Source: Anaerolineaceae bacterium (GTDB lineage: Bacteria > Chloroflexota > Anaerolineae > Anaerolineales > E44-bin32). Taken from it: DNA of 56,696 nucleotides. Both the position numbers and the translations under genes were made by a program. The stretch lies in contig CP070708.1 in the NCBI GenBank assembly GCA_020350285.1, positions 2,679,047 through 2,735,742 on the forward strand. Reading direction: 5' to 3'. Positions 16,608 to 24,468 of the stretch are shown piece by piece. The notes under the pieces were generated by a model. The model saw only the letters and a program-made list of their open reading frames with translations. It did no database searches and was not told the origin of the DNA. The number at the start of each line of letters is the position of its first letter. Within the stretch, counting starts at the first letter, position 1.

Positions 16608-17420
16608 GTGACAGACGCCGGGGGAGGGAACCCGCATTTGAGGACTTACATCGATCGGGAAAGCCCGCTCCCATACTACGTCCAGGTGAAAGAAGCCCTG
16701 CGGGAACAGATCGAGAGCGGATCCTGGAAACCCGGGGATCGGATCCCCAGCGAGCCTGAGCTTTGCGACATCTTCAGCGTCAGCCGAACGGTGGTGCGGC
16801 AAGCGCTCAGGGATATGGCCGACGAGGGATTGGTCATGCGAGAACGGGGCAGGGGCACCTTCATCGCTGAACCGAAGATCAGGAGCAGGAGCTTGGTCCA
16901 CTCACTGGCAGGCTTCTACCAGGATTTGCTCGAACAGGGCATCGCCCCTGTTACACAGGTCCTCGAGCAAGAGATCATCCCAGCCACGCCAAAATTAGCT
17001 GAAAACCTCGAAGTTGATCCCAACACACCAGTGATCAAACTCGTGCGTCTCCGTTTCGTTCAGGATGACGCCATTGTGCTGGTGACGTCCTACTTGCCCT
17101 ATGAACTTTGTCCCGAGCTGATCAACGCCGATCTCTCGCACCAATCCCTGTACGCCTTCCTCAAGCGCGAGTATGGCCTCTCCGTCGCTCGAGGTCGCCG
17201 TAGGATCGATGCCGTCGTGGCAAGTGAGCATGAGGCAGGTCTGCTTCAGATCGAGATCGGTTCGCCGCTCTTGAGGTTGGACAGCGTAAGTTACCTGGCG
17301 GATGGAACGCCGTTGGAGTACTTCCATGGGCTGTTCCGAGGGGACCGCTCGAGTTTTGATGTGGAGATCATCCGCAATCAGGGAAATGGTAAATCGGAAG
17401 AGATCATCGGTGTGGACTGA
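16608..17420 (+). CDS. GntR-family (HutC/UTRA) transcriptional regulator of the BMC locus
   Basis: 270 residues. Residues about 14-85 form the winged helix: YYVQVKEALREQIESGSW, PGDRIPSEPELCDIFSVSR and VRQALRDMADEGLV, ending RGRGTFIAEP. The C-terminal part, about 105-250, is a UTRA effector-binding domain, the type that usually senses a sugar phosphate or other small metabolite. The start is a GTG preceded by GGGGTGA. It is the first gene of the BMC cluster and 66 nt from the rpiB-like gene, so it is the obvious candidate for local control, with the two palindromes at 16544-16589 as its operators. The effector could be deoxyribose 5-phosphate or ribose 5-phosphate; that is inferred. Confidence 0.9.
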   Translation: MTDAGGGNPHLRTYIDRESPLPYYVQVKEALREQIESGSWKPGDRIPSEPELCDIFSVSRTVVRQALRDMADEGLVMRERGRGTFIAEPKIRSRSLVHSLAGFYQDLLEQGIAPVTQVLEQEIIPATPKLAENLEVDPNTPVIKLVRLRFVQDDAIVLVTSYLPYELCPELINADLSHQSLYAFLKREYGLSVARGRRRIDAVVASEHEAGLLQIEIGSPLLRLDSVSYLADGTPLEYFHGLFRGDRSSFDVEIIRNQGNGKSEEIIGVD

Positions 17421-17486
17421 GGTAAGTGCGCTAGCCGTGGGGCTGCGTTTATTCAACCAGCCTGACAGCTGACGGAGGTAATCGTA

Positions 17487-18221
17487 GTGCCGGACAAAGA
17501 TCGTATTGAACAGATGGTCCGCCGAGTCGTCCACCGCACCTTAGGGTTGGGTGGGGGCATCAAACGAACCCCTTCTCGCCCCATGGTTACCGAACGCGAC
17601 ATCAACGAGATCCCCTTCCGAGGGGAGTTCGTTGTTCCCCGAGGCGCGCTGATCACCCCTCTCGCCCGTCAGATCGCCATGGATCGAAAGGTGACCCTGA
17701 TCGAGGGGGGAGACGCTCCCAGTCCTTCAGTGTTAAGTGTGCAGCCTACGCCAACAGCCCCCCCAGGTTCGCAGAACGTCGCCATCGGTGCGGATCACGG
17801 TGGGTATGAACTCAAAGAGGCGGTCAAAATCTACCTCGCTGAGCTGGGCTTCACGGTCATCGATTGTGGGACGGATAGCAAGCAGTCGGTGGACTACCCG
17901 GATTTCGCTTTCGCCGTGGCGCAGCTGGTGGGGCGGGGCCAGGCTTGGATGGGGATCGTGATCGATGGGGCAGGGATCGGATCCTGCATGGTCGCCAACA
18001 AGGTGCCCGGCGTGCGTGCGTCCATGTGCTACGACCAAGCCACCGCGGTAAACAGCCGCGAACATAACAACGCCAACGTCTTGTGCCTGGGCGCGGGTCT
18101 GATCGGCCTCAACTTGGCTCGGCAGATCGTCAAGGTCTGGCTTGAAGCCTCATTCACCGGCGGACGACACGCGCGCAGGGTGGACAAGATGATGGAGATC
18201 GAAAAGCGCTTTCAGCGTTGA
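17487..18221 (+). CDS. rpiB: RpiB/LacAB-family sugar-phosphate isomerase, BMC cargo with N-terminal targeting helix
   Basis: 244 residues, about 95 longer than E. coli RpiB (149) at the N-terminus. Residues 1-20, MPDKDRIEQMVRRVVHRTLG, are an amphipathic encapsulation-type helix. Residues about 34-75 (TERDIN ... PRGALITPLARQIA) resemble the N-terminal segment I associate with EutT and EutQ. A Pro-rich linker leads to the RpiB domain: GADHGGYELK (101-110), CGTD, DYPDFA, REHNNANVL with His193, and GGRHARRVDKM. RpiB interconverts ribose 5-phosphate and ribulose 5-phosphate. E. coli RpiB has ICGTG with catalytic Cys66; here the matching stretch is IDGAG, so the base position is Asp160. A Cys occurs nearby at 167. 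The substrate may therefore differ. GTG start with GGAGG 8 nt upstream. Confidence 0.9.
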   Translation: MPDKDRIEQMVRRVVHRTLGLGGGIKRTPSRPMVTERDINEIPFRGEFVVPRGALITPLARQIAMDRKVTLIEGGDAPSPSVLSVQPTPTAPPGSQNVAIGADHGGYELKEAVKIYLAELGFTVIDCGTDSKQSVDYPDFAFAVAQLVGRGQAWMGIVIDGAGIGSCMVANKVPGVRASMCYDQATAVNSREHNNANVLCLGAGLIGLNLARQIVKVWLEASFTGGRHARRVDKMMEIEKRFQR

Positions 18222-18342
18222 GGTTGAAAAGGGCTATTAACCGGAAATCTTGATTTTACGAAAGGACCCAACCGAACATAAGAATCCATCGACACAAACA
18301 AATAGTACGAGTGAGATACGCCGATGGATGTTTGAAGGTACG

Positions 18343-19206
18343 ATGAGAAACTTAGACGAAGCTACGATAGAAAGAATTATTGAACAGATCACGCGTAATG
18401 TGTTGATTCTGCTGCAGGAGGACGAAGCCAGGCCGTCCGGCAACGGTGGGTCCACGATCACGGCGCAGAATTACATAGAGCGTGTACAACCTGTTGTGAG
18501 CGCAGGTGCCGACCGTATCGCGAGCACACTGGGCATCGCACCGACTGACAGCACCGTTGCCCCGATGATCGATCACACGTTGCTCAAACCCGATGCGTCG
18601 CAGGATGAGATCGCCCAGCTATGCTACGAAGCACGCAAGTATCAATTCGCTTCGGTCTGCGTCAATCCGGCCAATGTGAAGTTGTGTGCACAGCTCTTGG
18701 AGAGCAGTGGTGTGCCGGTTTGTACGGTGATCGGATTCCCGTTGGGTGCAACCCCGACCGATGTAAAGGTCTTTGAAACACAACAGGCCATTCGGGAAGG
18801 CGCTAGCGAGGTGGATATGGTGATTAACGTTGGCGCCCTCAAGTCCCGTGATTATGAGTTGGTGGAGCGCGACATCGCCTCGATCGCCAGGGTCTGTCAT
18901 GCAGGCAACGCCATCCTCAAGGTGATCATCGAGGCTGCCCTTCTGACAGACGAGGAGAAAGTGGTCGCTTGCCAATTAGCAAAGGTTGCAGGCGCCGATT
19001 TCGTCAAAACCTCGACCGGTTTTGGTCCGGGAGGCGCGACCGCAGAGGACGTCGCCCTGATGCGTCGTGTGGTGGGTCCCGCAATGGGTGTCAAGGCAGC
19101 GGGCGGTATCCGGACCTTCGAAGACGCCCAGAAGATGATCGCAGCTGGAGCGAGCCGTCTAGGCGCGAGCGCCAGTGTCAAGATCATGCAAGGCTCTGGG
19201 TCGTGA
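18343..19206 (+). CDS. deoC: Deoxyribose-phosphate aldolase, BMC cargo with N-terminal targeting helix
   Basis: 287 residues from the ATG at 18343 (AAGGT just upstream; a longer frame from 18250 adds non-conserved sequence). DeoC cleaves 2-deoxyribose 5-phosphate to glyceraldehyde 3-phosphate and acetaldehyde. Catalytic residues are present: Asp158 in EVDMVIN, Schiff-base Lys222 in [14 protein letters not shown] and Lys251 in GVKAAGGIR. Residues 3-25 ([20 protein letters not shown]) form an amphipathic helix like those of the RpiB and aldehyde dehydrogenase of this cluster, followed by a flexible Gly/Ser linker and a further non-catalytic segment before the barrel at about residue 72. This marks it as BMC cargo and the key enzyme defining the pathway. 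Confidence 0.95.
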   Translation: MRNLDEATIERIIEQITRNVLILLQEDEARPSGNGGSTITAQNYIERVQPVVSAGADRIASTLGIAPTDSTVAPMIDHTLLKPDASQDEIAQLCYEARKYQFASVCVNPANVKLCAQLLESSGVPVCTVIGFPLGATPTDVKVFETQQAIREGASEVDMVINVGALKSRDYELVERDIASIARVCHAGNAILKVIIEAALLTDEEKVVACQLAKVAGADFVKTSTGFGPGGATAEDVALMRRVVGPAMGVKAAGGIRTFEDAQKMIAAGASRLGASASVKIMQGSGS

Positions 19207-19224
19207 AATAAGAGGGAACTGCAA

Positions 19225-19863
19225 ATGACAGTTGATCTTCGAACGTATGTCTTCTTAGATAGCCTACAACCGCAGCATGCGGCTTACTTGGGTACGGTGG
19301 CGCGCGGTTTCCTGCCTCTTCCGCACGACACATCCCTGTGGGTTGAGATTTCACCCGGCATCGAGATCAACCGCATCACCGATATCGCTCTGAAGGCCAC
19401 TCGTGTGCGACCCGGGATGCAGATTGTCGAACGACTTTATGGTTTGCTCGAAGTCCACCATGAAGTTCAGGCTGAAGTGCGAGCCGCAGGTGCGGCGATC
19501 CTGGAGGCACTGGGGGTGGAGGAATCCGATCGTGTTAAACCGAAAGTCGTCTCAAGTCAGATCATACGCCACATTGACGCTCACCAGGTTCAGTTGATCA
19601 ACCGCATGCGTTATGGGCACATGCTGTTGGCGGGCGAGACATTGTATGTGCTGGAAGTTGAACCGGCGGGGTACGCCGCTTTGGCAGCGAATGAGGCGGA
19701 GAAAGCATCGCACATCAACATCCTCGATGTGCGCGCGTTTGGAAGCTTTGGTCGTGTCTATCTCGGTGGAGAAGAGCGCGACATCATGGCAGGCTATGGG
19801 GCAGCTATCGCTGCGTTAGAAGGTGTCAGTGGACGCGAGGTTGAGCCCAAGCGTCGAGATTAG
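19225..19863 (+). CDS. BMC-T shell protein, stacking-trimer (BMC-TD) type
   Basis: 212 residues with two fused BMC domains. The N-terminal part, [29 protein letters not shown], and [32 protein letters not shown] match the tandem-domain shell proteins whose trimers stack face to face, such as those of the Haliangium ochraceum shell (from memory). The second domain holds [21 protein letters not shown] and [24 protein letters not shown]. Such proteins sit in shell facets and form large gated pores thought to pass cofactors. It is 18 nt after deoC, with GAGGGAA upstream of the ATG, and is translated as part of the BMC operon. Confidence 0.9.
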   Translation: MTVDLRTYVFLDSLQPQHAAYLGTVARGFLPLPHDTSLWVEISPGIEINRITDIALKATRVRPGMQIVERLYGLLEVHHEVQAEVRAAGAAILEALGVEESDRVKPKVVSSQIIRHIDAHQVQLINRMRYGHMLLAGETLYVLEVEPAGYAALAANEAEKASHINILDVRAFGSFGRVYLGGEERDIMAGYGAAIAALEGVSGREVEPKRRD

Positions 19864-19880
19864 TTATGTGGAGAGACCGG

Positions 19881-20021
19881 ATGTCGGTAATCGTAGAGCG
19901 TTTTAGGGAACATCGTGAGCACCTACCTGGTGTCAACCACGGCTTGTGTCACTGGATGGTGAGCGAAGTTGTTCCCACTGGAAGCGTTGGAAGCTTCCCT
20001 AGCCCAACCGAAAAACCCTAA
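19881..20021 (+). CDS. Doubtful 46-aa ORF between BMC genes
   Basis: The ATG at 19881 is preceded by GGAGAG and opens a 46-codon frame ending 13 nt before the BMC-H gene. The product shows no family features. The gap may instead be a 5' leader of the BMC-H gene. Confidence 0.15.
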   Translation: MSVIVERFREHREHLPGVNHGLCHWMVSEVVPTGSVGSFPSPTEKP

Positions 20022-20034
20022 TCAGGAGGGCACC

Positions 20035-20355
20035 ATGGCTGAAGAAGCAGAATACGGTTTTACTGAAGCACTAGGTATGATCGAATGTAAAAGTTACCCG
20101 GCAATGGTCGAGGCGGCAGACGCGATGGTCAAGGCGGCTAAGGTCGAGCTGGTGACCTACGAGAAGACCGGGGGCGGCTTCGTGACCGCGGTCGTTCGTG
20201 GCGATGTTGCTGCCGTTAAGGCAGCAGTCGAAGCGGGCGCACGTGGTGCGGAGAAGGTTGGCGAACTAGTCGCCATCCATGTGATCCCTCGCCCTCACAA
20301 GAACGTTGATCGTACGTTGCCCTTGGGTCGTCCGCCAACTGAAGCGGAGAGCTAA
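20035..20355 (+). CDS. BMC-H shell hexamer protein
   Basis: 106 residues, a single BMC domain of PduA/CcmK type, the main facet tile of the shell. [20 protein letters not shown] (about 11-30), [19 protein letters not shown] with the central-pore loop [21 protein letters not shown] and [14 protein letters not shown] are all typical. The start at 20035 is set by AGGAGG 6 nt upstream; an in-frame ATG at 19969 would add 22 unrelated residues. It is the only BMC-H in the locus, so it should be the most abundant shell component; the strong hairpin immediately downstream (20376-20404) may protect its message. Confidence 0.95.
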   Translation: MAEEAEYGFTEALGMIECKSYPAMVEAADAMVKAAKVELVTYEKTGGGFVTAVVRGDVAAVKAAVEAGARGAEKVGELVAIHVIPRPHKNVDRTLPLGRPPTEAES

Positions 20356-20375
20356 GTATCTCTCAGCGAAGGCCA

Positions 20376-20404
20376 TCGGGTGAGGGTCTCTGACCCTCGC
20401 CCGA
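20376..20404 (+). promoter_or_regulatory. Intercistronic hairpin downstream of the BMC-H gene
   Basis: A 13-bp stem, TCGGGTGAGGGTC and GACCCTCGCCCGA with a TCT loop and one G-T pair, starts 20 nt after the BMC-H stop. There is no T-run, so it looks like an mRNA-stabilising or partial-attenuation hairpin rather than a full terminator. Confidence 0.55.
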
Positions 20405-20544
20405 AGAAAGGGTGACAACGTGATGGGGTATGGTGAGGGCTCGATTGGAGACCTCAACCGCGGTTGGGTCGAGACAAACCTTCGAGGCGTTCCATACGCT
20501 GCGGTCCATAATCATCCCCACCGATCACCGAAACGGAGTTCCTT

Positions 20545-20844
20545 ATGTTACTAGGTAGAGTGGTAGGCACACTGGTCGCCTCACGCAAGGAAACGACGCT
20601 CGAAGGCCTCAAATTCCTGGTCCTCAAACAGCTCGACATCGAGGGGAAGGAAACGGGTGGCTATCGCGTTGCTGCTGATGCTGTGGGCGCAGGGTTAGGT
20701 GAGGTCGTGCTTTATGCCACTGGGAGCGCCGCCCGTCAGACGAAGTATACCCACCAGCGCCCTTGCGACGGCGTGATCATGGCGATCGTCGATCTGCTTG
20801 AGGTCGATGGTGATGTCAAATACGACAAGTCTAGGGAAGGCTGA
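20545..20844 (+). CDS. BMC-P shell pentamer protein (EutN/CcmL family), first copy
   Basis: 99 residues. [30 protein letters not shown], then [25 protein letters not shown] and [16 protein letters not shown] are the standard EutN/CcmL pattern. Five copies close each vertex of the polyhedral shell. Its stop codon overlaps the aldehyde dehydrogenase start (TGATG), so translation is coupled. A 189-nt gap with a strong hairpin separates it from BMC-H. Confidence 0.93.
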   Translation: MLLGRVVGTLVASRKETTLEGLKFLVLKQLDIEGKETGGYRVAADAVGAGLGEVVLYATGSAARQTKYTHQRPCDGVIMAIVDLLEVDGDVKYDKSREG

Positions 20845-22310
20845 TGATTGACGACGCTCGTATTGAAGCTATCGTGCAGCAAGTGATGTCTGAATTGCGA
20901 CAGGGGGAGCGGGTGCGCCACGGTCCGCCACCGGAGGTCCCAGCGATTGCCAGCCCGGTGACATCAACGCCTACGATGCGTCATGGGGACAACTTATTCC
21001 CAGATGTGGACAGCGCGGTAGAGGCTGCGAACGAAGCTTACAGGCAACTTTTTGATCTGCCTCTGTCAGTGCGTGAGCAGATGATCTCACACATTCGTCG
21101 CATCTCGCGCGAGAACGCTCATCTCCTCGCACAAGAAGCCTGGCAAGAGACGGGGATGGGCAGGTACGAGGACAAGATCGAGAAGAACCTACTCAATGCG
21201 AATCGCGCTCCGGGCACAGAGATACTCCAATCCACTTCATGGACGGGCGATGACGGGCTGACACTGCTTGAGTTCGCACCGTATGGCGTGATCGGATCGA
21301 TCATCCCCAGCACCAATCCGACATCGACGGTGATCTGTAACACGATCTCGATGGTCGCGGCGGGGAACGCCGTGGTCTTCAACGCGCATCCTGGGGCGAA
21401 GGCTTGTTCCAATCTCGCCGTGCAGCTTATGAATGAAGCCATCGTCGAGGCGGGAGGACCTGCCAATTTGGTCAACGCCATCGCAGAACCCACCATCGAG
21501 AGCGCTCAACAGATCATGCGCCACCCAAGGGTGAACATCTTGACCGTCACGGGTGGTGAAGGCGTAGTGCGAGAGGCGATGCAGAGTGGGAAACGAGCGA
21601 TTTGTGCGGGCCCTGGGAATCCACCCATCGTCGTGGATGAGACCGCCGATTTGGAACAGGCAGGGCGCGGCATTGTACGTGGTGCGTCTTTTGATAACAA
21701 CATTATCTGTACCGATGAGAAAGAGATCTTCGCTGTGGCTTCCATCGCCGACGAGTTGAAAAGCTGGATGTGCCGTCATGGTGCCTTGGAAATTAGTGGG
21801 GGACAACTCGAGGGGTTAATGCAGGTCATCTTTAAAGAGCTGCCACCTCCTGGAGAGCCGGGTTTGATGAAACTTGAGTTCATCGGTAAGAACGCCTCGG
21901 TCATACTCAAGGAGATCGGTGTCGAGGTGGGGGATGAAATCCGGTTGATCCTAGCTGAAGTCGATCACACCCATCCCTTGGTCATGACAGAACAAATGAT
22001 GCCCGTTATGCCGTTGGTGCGTGTGCGGGATGCAAATGAAGGGATAGATCTGGCACACAAAGCGGAGCGAGGCTTCCGCCACACAGCGGTTATGTATTCG
22101 AAGAATCTGGACAACCTGAGCAGTATGGCGCGGGTGATGGATTGCAGCATTTTCGTAAAGAACGGTCCTTCTTTCGCTGGTTTGGGTTACGGTGGTGAGG
22201 GTTTTTGTTCATTTACGATCGCCAGCCCCACTGGGGAAGGCATCACGAATCCTATCAGCTTCAGTCGTATCCGGCGCTGTGTATTGAAGGATCATTTCAG
22301 GATCGTTTAA
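20844..22310 (+). CDS. CoA-acylating aldehyde dehydrogenase (PduP/EutE type), BMC cargo
   Basis: 488 residues. It oxidises an aldehyde, here most likely acetaldehyde from DeoC, to acyl-CoA with NAD+ and CoA inside the shell. Residues 1-20 ([20 protein letters not shown]) form the encapsulation helix, followed by a Pro-rich linker to about residue 45. The dehydrogenase domain has SIIPSTNPTSTVICNT (Asn158), AGNAVVFNAHPGAK, TVTGGEGVVREAM, CAGPGNPP and the nucleophile Cys289 in FDNNIICTDEK. These are hallmarks of the BMC-associated acylating family rather than ordinary ALDH. It is the core enzyme of metabolosomes, yet no phosphotransacylase or alcohol dehydrogenase is present in this locus to recycle CoA and NADH. 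Confidence 0.95.
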   Translation: MIDDARIEAIVQQVMSELRQGERVRHGPPPEVPAIASPVTSTPTMRHGDNLFPDVDSAVEAANEAYRQLFDLPLSVREQMISHIRRISRENAHLLAQEAWQETGMGRYEDKIEKNLLNANRAPGTEILQSTSWTGDDGLTLLEFAPYGVIGSIIPSTNPTSTVICNTISMVAAGNAVVFNAHPGAKACSNLAVQLMNEAIVEAGGPANLVNAIAEPTIESAQQIMRHPRVNILTVTGGEGVVREAMQSGKRAICAGPGNPPIVVDETADLEQAGRGIVRGASFDNNIICTDEKEIFAVASIADELKSWMCRHGALEISGGQLEGLMQVIFKELPPPGEPGLMKLEFIGKNASVILKEIGVEVGDEIRLILAEVDHTHPLVMTEQMMPVMPLVRVRDANEGIDLAHKAERGFRHTAVMYSKNLDNLSSMARVMDCSIFVKNGPSFAGLGYGGEGFCSFTIASPTGEGITNPISFSRIRRCVLKDHFRIV

Positions 22311-22339
22311 AGACGATCTGAGACGGGTAGTGATGACAC

Positions 22340-22930
22340 ATGATTGAACCAGCCCTAGCATTAGTGGAATTCAGCAGCATCGCGACAGGTATCCTGGCCG
22401 CTGATGCGATGGTCAAACGAGCTCCGATTGACACCATCAAAACGGGCACCGTGCAGCCTGGTAAGTACTTGGTGTTGATCGGGGGGATGGTGGCCGACGT
22501 TGAAGAGTCTGTGGCGGCCGGTCGCGAGGTAGGTGCGACGGCCCTGGTAGACTACATCCTGCTGCCGCAGGTCCATCCTGAGGTGGTTGATGCCGTCGGC
22601 GGGGGGCGCGTCCCTGAGGTCACCGACTCGCTTGGTGTGATCGAGACGACGACGGTCGCAGCCAGCATCCACGCAGCGGATGCTGGTATCAAGGGAGCCG
22701 AAGTGCGCCTGGTCGAGGTACGCCTGGCGGACGGATTAGGGGGCAAGGGGATCGTGCTCTTCTCGGGGCTGGTCGCGGATGTGGAGGCTGCGGTAGAAAT
22801 TGGTGTAGGGGCTCTGGAGAGACCCGAACTGCTCGTGCGTCAAGTGGTGATCCCGCAGCTTCATGCTGAGATGTGGGAAAACGTCTCTGAGGCGACACGA
22901 TTTCGCGCTAGGGTGATCGGAGAATTATGA
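22340..22930 (+). CDS. BMC-T shell protein, single-layer (BMC-TS) type
   Basis: 196 residues with two tandem BMC domains. The first is ALALVEFSSIATGILAADAM, then RAPIDTIKTGTVQPGKYLVLIGG and VADVEESVAAGRE. The second has IETTTVAASIHAADAGIKGA, then GGKGIVLFSGLVADVEAAVE. This arrangement matches pseudohexameric single-layer trimers such as BMC-T1 of the Haliangium shell (from memory). It would tile facets beside BMC-H. The gene ends in ATGA, overlapping the next BMC-P start by four bases, so the two are translationally coupled. Confidence 0.92.
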   Translation: MIEPALALVEFSSIATGILAADAMVKRAPIDTIKTGTVQPGKYLVLIGGMVADVEESVAAGREVGATALVDYILLPQVHPEVVDAVGGGRVPEVTDSLGVIETTTVAASIHAADAGIKGAEVRLVEVRLADGLGGKGIVLFSGLVADVEAAVEIGVGALERPELLVRQVVIPQLHAEMWENVSEATRFRARVIGEL

Positions 22931-23253
22931 AGTTCGCTCGGGTTCTTGGAACGGTTGTTGCTTCTCGGAAATACGAGGATTTAGAGGGGATCAAGTTTCT
23001 CGTCGTGCAACCTCTGGATGAAGATTTGAAGCCCCATGGTCAGCCGAAGATCGCGGCTGACGCCACCGCCCAAGCCGGTCCAGGGGAGTTGGTGTTTATG
23101 GTCGCCAGTCGAGAAGGGGCACAAGCACTCCCAGAGGTTTTTGTGCCGGTTGATCTGGCGATAACAGGCATTGTGGACGAGGTAGAGATCGAGCGCGGTA
23201 CCCGACGAGAAAAGCCAACGGCCATCTGGCATTACCTATTGCAGGACGACTAA
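22927..23253 (+). CDS. BMC-P shell pentamer protein, second copy
   Basis: 108 residues, EutN/CcmL family. It begins MKFARVLGTVVASRKYEDLEG and contains KFLVVQPLDED, AADATAQAGPGELVFMVASREG and PVDLAITGIVDEVEIE. The C-terminal tail (RGTRREKPTAIWHYLLQDD) is longer than in the other copies and differs from them. Three non-identical pentamer proteins in one locus suggest vertices of different make-up or function. Confidence 0.92.
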   Translation: MKFARVLGTVVASRKYEDLEGIKFLVVQPLDEDLKPHGQPKIAADATAQAGPGELVFMVASREGAQALPEVFVPVDLAITGIVDEVEIERGTRREKPTAIWHYLLQDD

Positions 23254-23255
23254 CG

Positions 23256-23567
23256 ATGTATATCGGCAAGGTCATTGGTACGGTTGTAGCCACGATCAAG
23301 ATCTCTCACCTGGAGAGTCGTAAATTACTGCTGGTCGACCAGCTTGATCTCAAAGGGCAGGAGACGGGTTACTATGACATCGCAGTGGATGTGGTACAGG
23401 CGGGTCCAGGTGATACGGTATTGGTCATCGACGAGGGGAACGGCGCTCGCCAAATCCTGGGGATCGACCCCGGCGCCATACGTGCTGTCATCGTAGGTGT
23501 GGTGGACGAAATTACGATTTCAGATGTAGCGGAGGTGGTCAGCGAACCTTATTCGGTCTCACTTTGA
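23256..23567 (+). CDS. BMC-P shell pentamer protein, third copy, last gene of the BMC locus
   Basis: 103 residues, EutN/CcmL family: MYIGKVIGTVVATIKISHLESRK, LLVDQLDLKGQETGYYDIAVD, VQAGPGDTVLVIDEGNGAR and RAVIVGVVDEITI. It starts 2 nt after the previous stop, so it is clearly in the same operon. No terminator hairpin follows; the 121-nt gap to the convergent tpiA holds a short tandem repeat. Confidence 0.93.
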   Translation: MYIGKVIGTVVATIKISHLESRKLLLVDQLDLKGQETGYYDIAVDVVQAGPGDTVLVIDEGNGARQILGIDPGAIRAVIVGVVDEITISDVAEVVSEPYSVSL

Positions 23568-23600
23568 TAAGCACCAAGTTGCAAGCCGCAATTATATTCT

Positions 23601-23646
23601 CACGCATCACGTTTCATGTATCACGTATCACGTATCACGTTTCACG
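23601..23646. repeat. Short tandem repeat (TATCACG units)
   Basis: Near-perfect repeats of GTATCAC/GTTTCAC with a period of 8-9 bp, between the last BMC gene and the convergent tpiA. It may interfere with transcription read-through or be neutral. Confidence 0.6.
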
Positions 23647-23688
23647 CTAGAGCTATTTCTCCTCAGGAGTTCTACGCCTAATCCGCGA

Positions 23689-24468
23689 TCATGATCCAGA
23701 TGAAGCTTCAGCTCCTCTTCTCACCAACTTGACAAAATCTGGCTTGAGACTCGCGCCACCGACCAACGCACCATCGACCTCGGGCATCGCCATGAAAGAA
23801 GCGATGTTGTCTGGGTTCACGCTCCCGCCATACTGAACTCGCACGGTTTGAGCTACTTCTTCGCCGAAGGACTCAGCGATCGCGCCCCGGACGGTAAGTC
23901 CAATGGTTCGGTTGGCATCCGTTGGTGTGGCTGCTTTCCCTGTACCGATCGCCCAAATGGGTTCGTACGCAACGACGCAACTCACCGCTTGTTCGGGTGT
24001 CAATCCATCGAACGCTGCGCGCACTTGACCTCCCACGAACGCATGTGTCTCACCAGCCTCATTCTGTTCTAAATTCTCACCGACACAGATGATCGGAGTA
24101 AGACCATGGGCAAATGCAGCTTGCACCTTCAGGTTGATGGATTGATCGGTTTCATAAGCGCCGCCTGTGGCTCGGCGCTCCGAGTGTCCTAGGATCACAT
24201 ACTGACAGAGTTCGGACAACATAACAGGCGAGATCTCGCCCGTGTGAGCACCGAGTTCCTCCCAGTGCATGGTCTGGGCACCGAGCGTGATTTGAGTGTG
24301 TTGCACAGCTTCAGCCACGGCGGCTAGCACCGTGAATGGGGGGCATAAGACGCGGTCGATTCCTTCAATCTCGTTTAGTGGTGCACGAATTTGGCGCGCG
24401 AAGCTTACTGCTTGTTCTACGCGTCCTATATGCATTTTCCAGTTGCCAGCAATGATCGGTTGTCGCAT
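23689..24468 (-). CDS. tpiA: Triosephosphate isomerase
   Basis: 259 residues, the usual length. It interconverts dihydroxyacetone phosphate and glyceraldehyde 3-phosphate in glycolysis. Active-site residues are all present: Asn9 and Lys11 (GNWKMH), His95 (ILGHSERR) and Glu169 (AYEPIWAIGTG), with phosphate-binding loops YGGSVNPDN and GALVGGASL. It converges on the BMC operon. Since DeoC produces glyceraldehyde 3-phosphate, the neighbourhood makes metabolic sense, but TpiA carries no targeting helix and is expected in the cytosol. Confidence 0.97.
   Translation of the reverse strand: MRQPIIAGNWKMHIGRVEQAVSFARQIRAPLNEIEGIDRVLCPPFTVLAAVAEAVQHTQITLGAQTMHWEELGAHTGEISPVMLSELCQYVILGHSERRATGGAYETDQSINLKVQAAFAHGLTPIICVGENLEQNEAGETHAFVGGQVRAAFDGLTPEQAVSCVVAYEPIWAIGTGKAATPTDANRTIGLTVRGAIAESFGEEVAQTVRVQYGGSVNPDNIASFMAMPEVDGALVGGASLKPDFVKLVRRGAEASSGS

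Noticed and set aside
23601..23646. Tandem TATCACG repeat as a CRISPR array
   Set aside because: The unit is 8-9 bp with no spacers, far too short for CRISPR, and there are no cas genes in the window.
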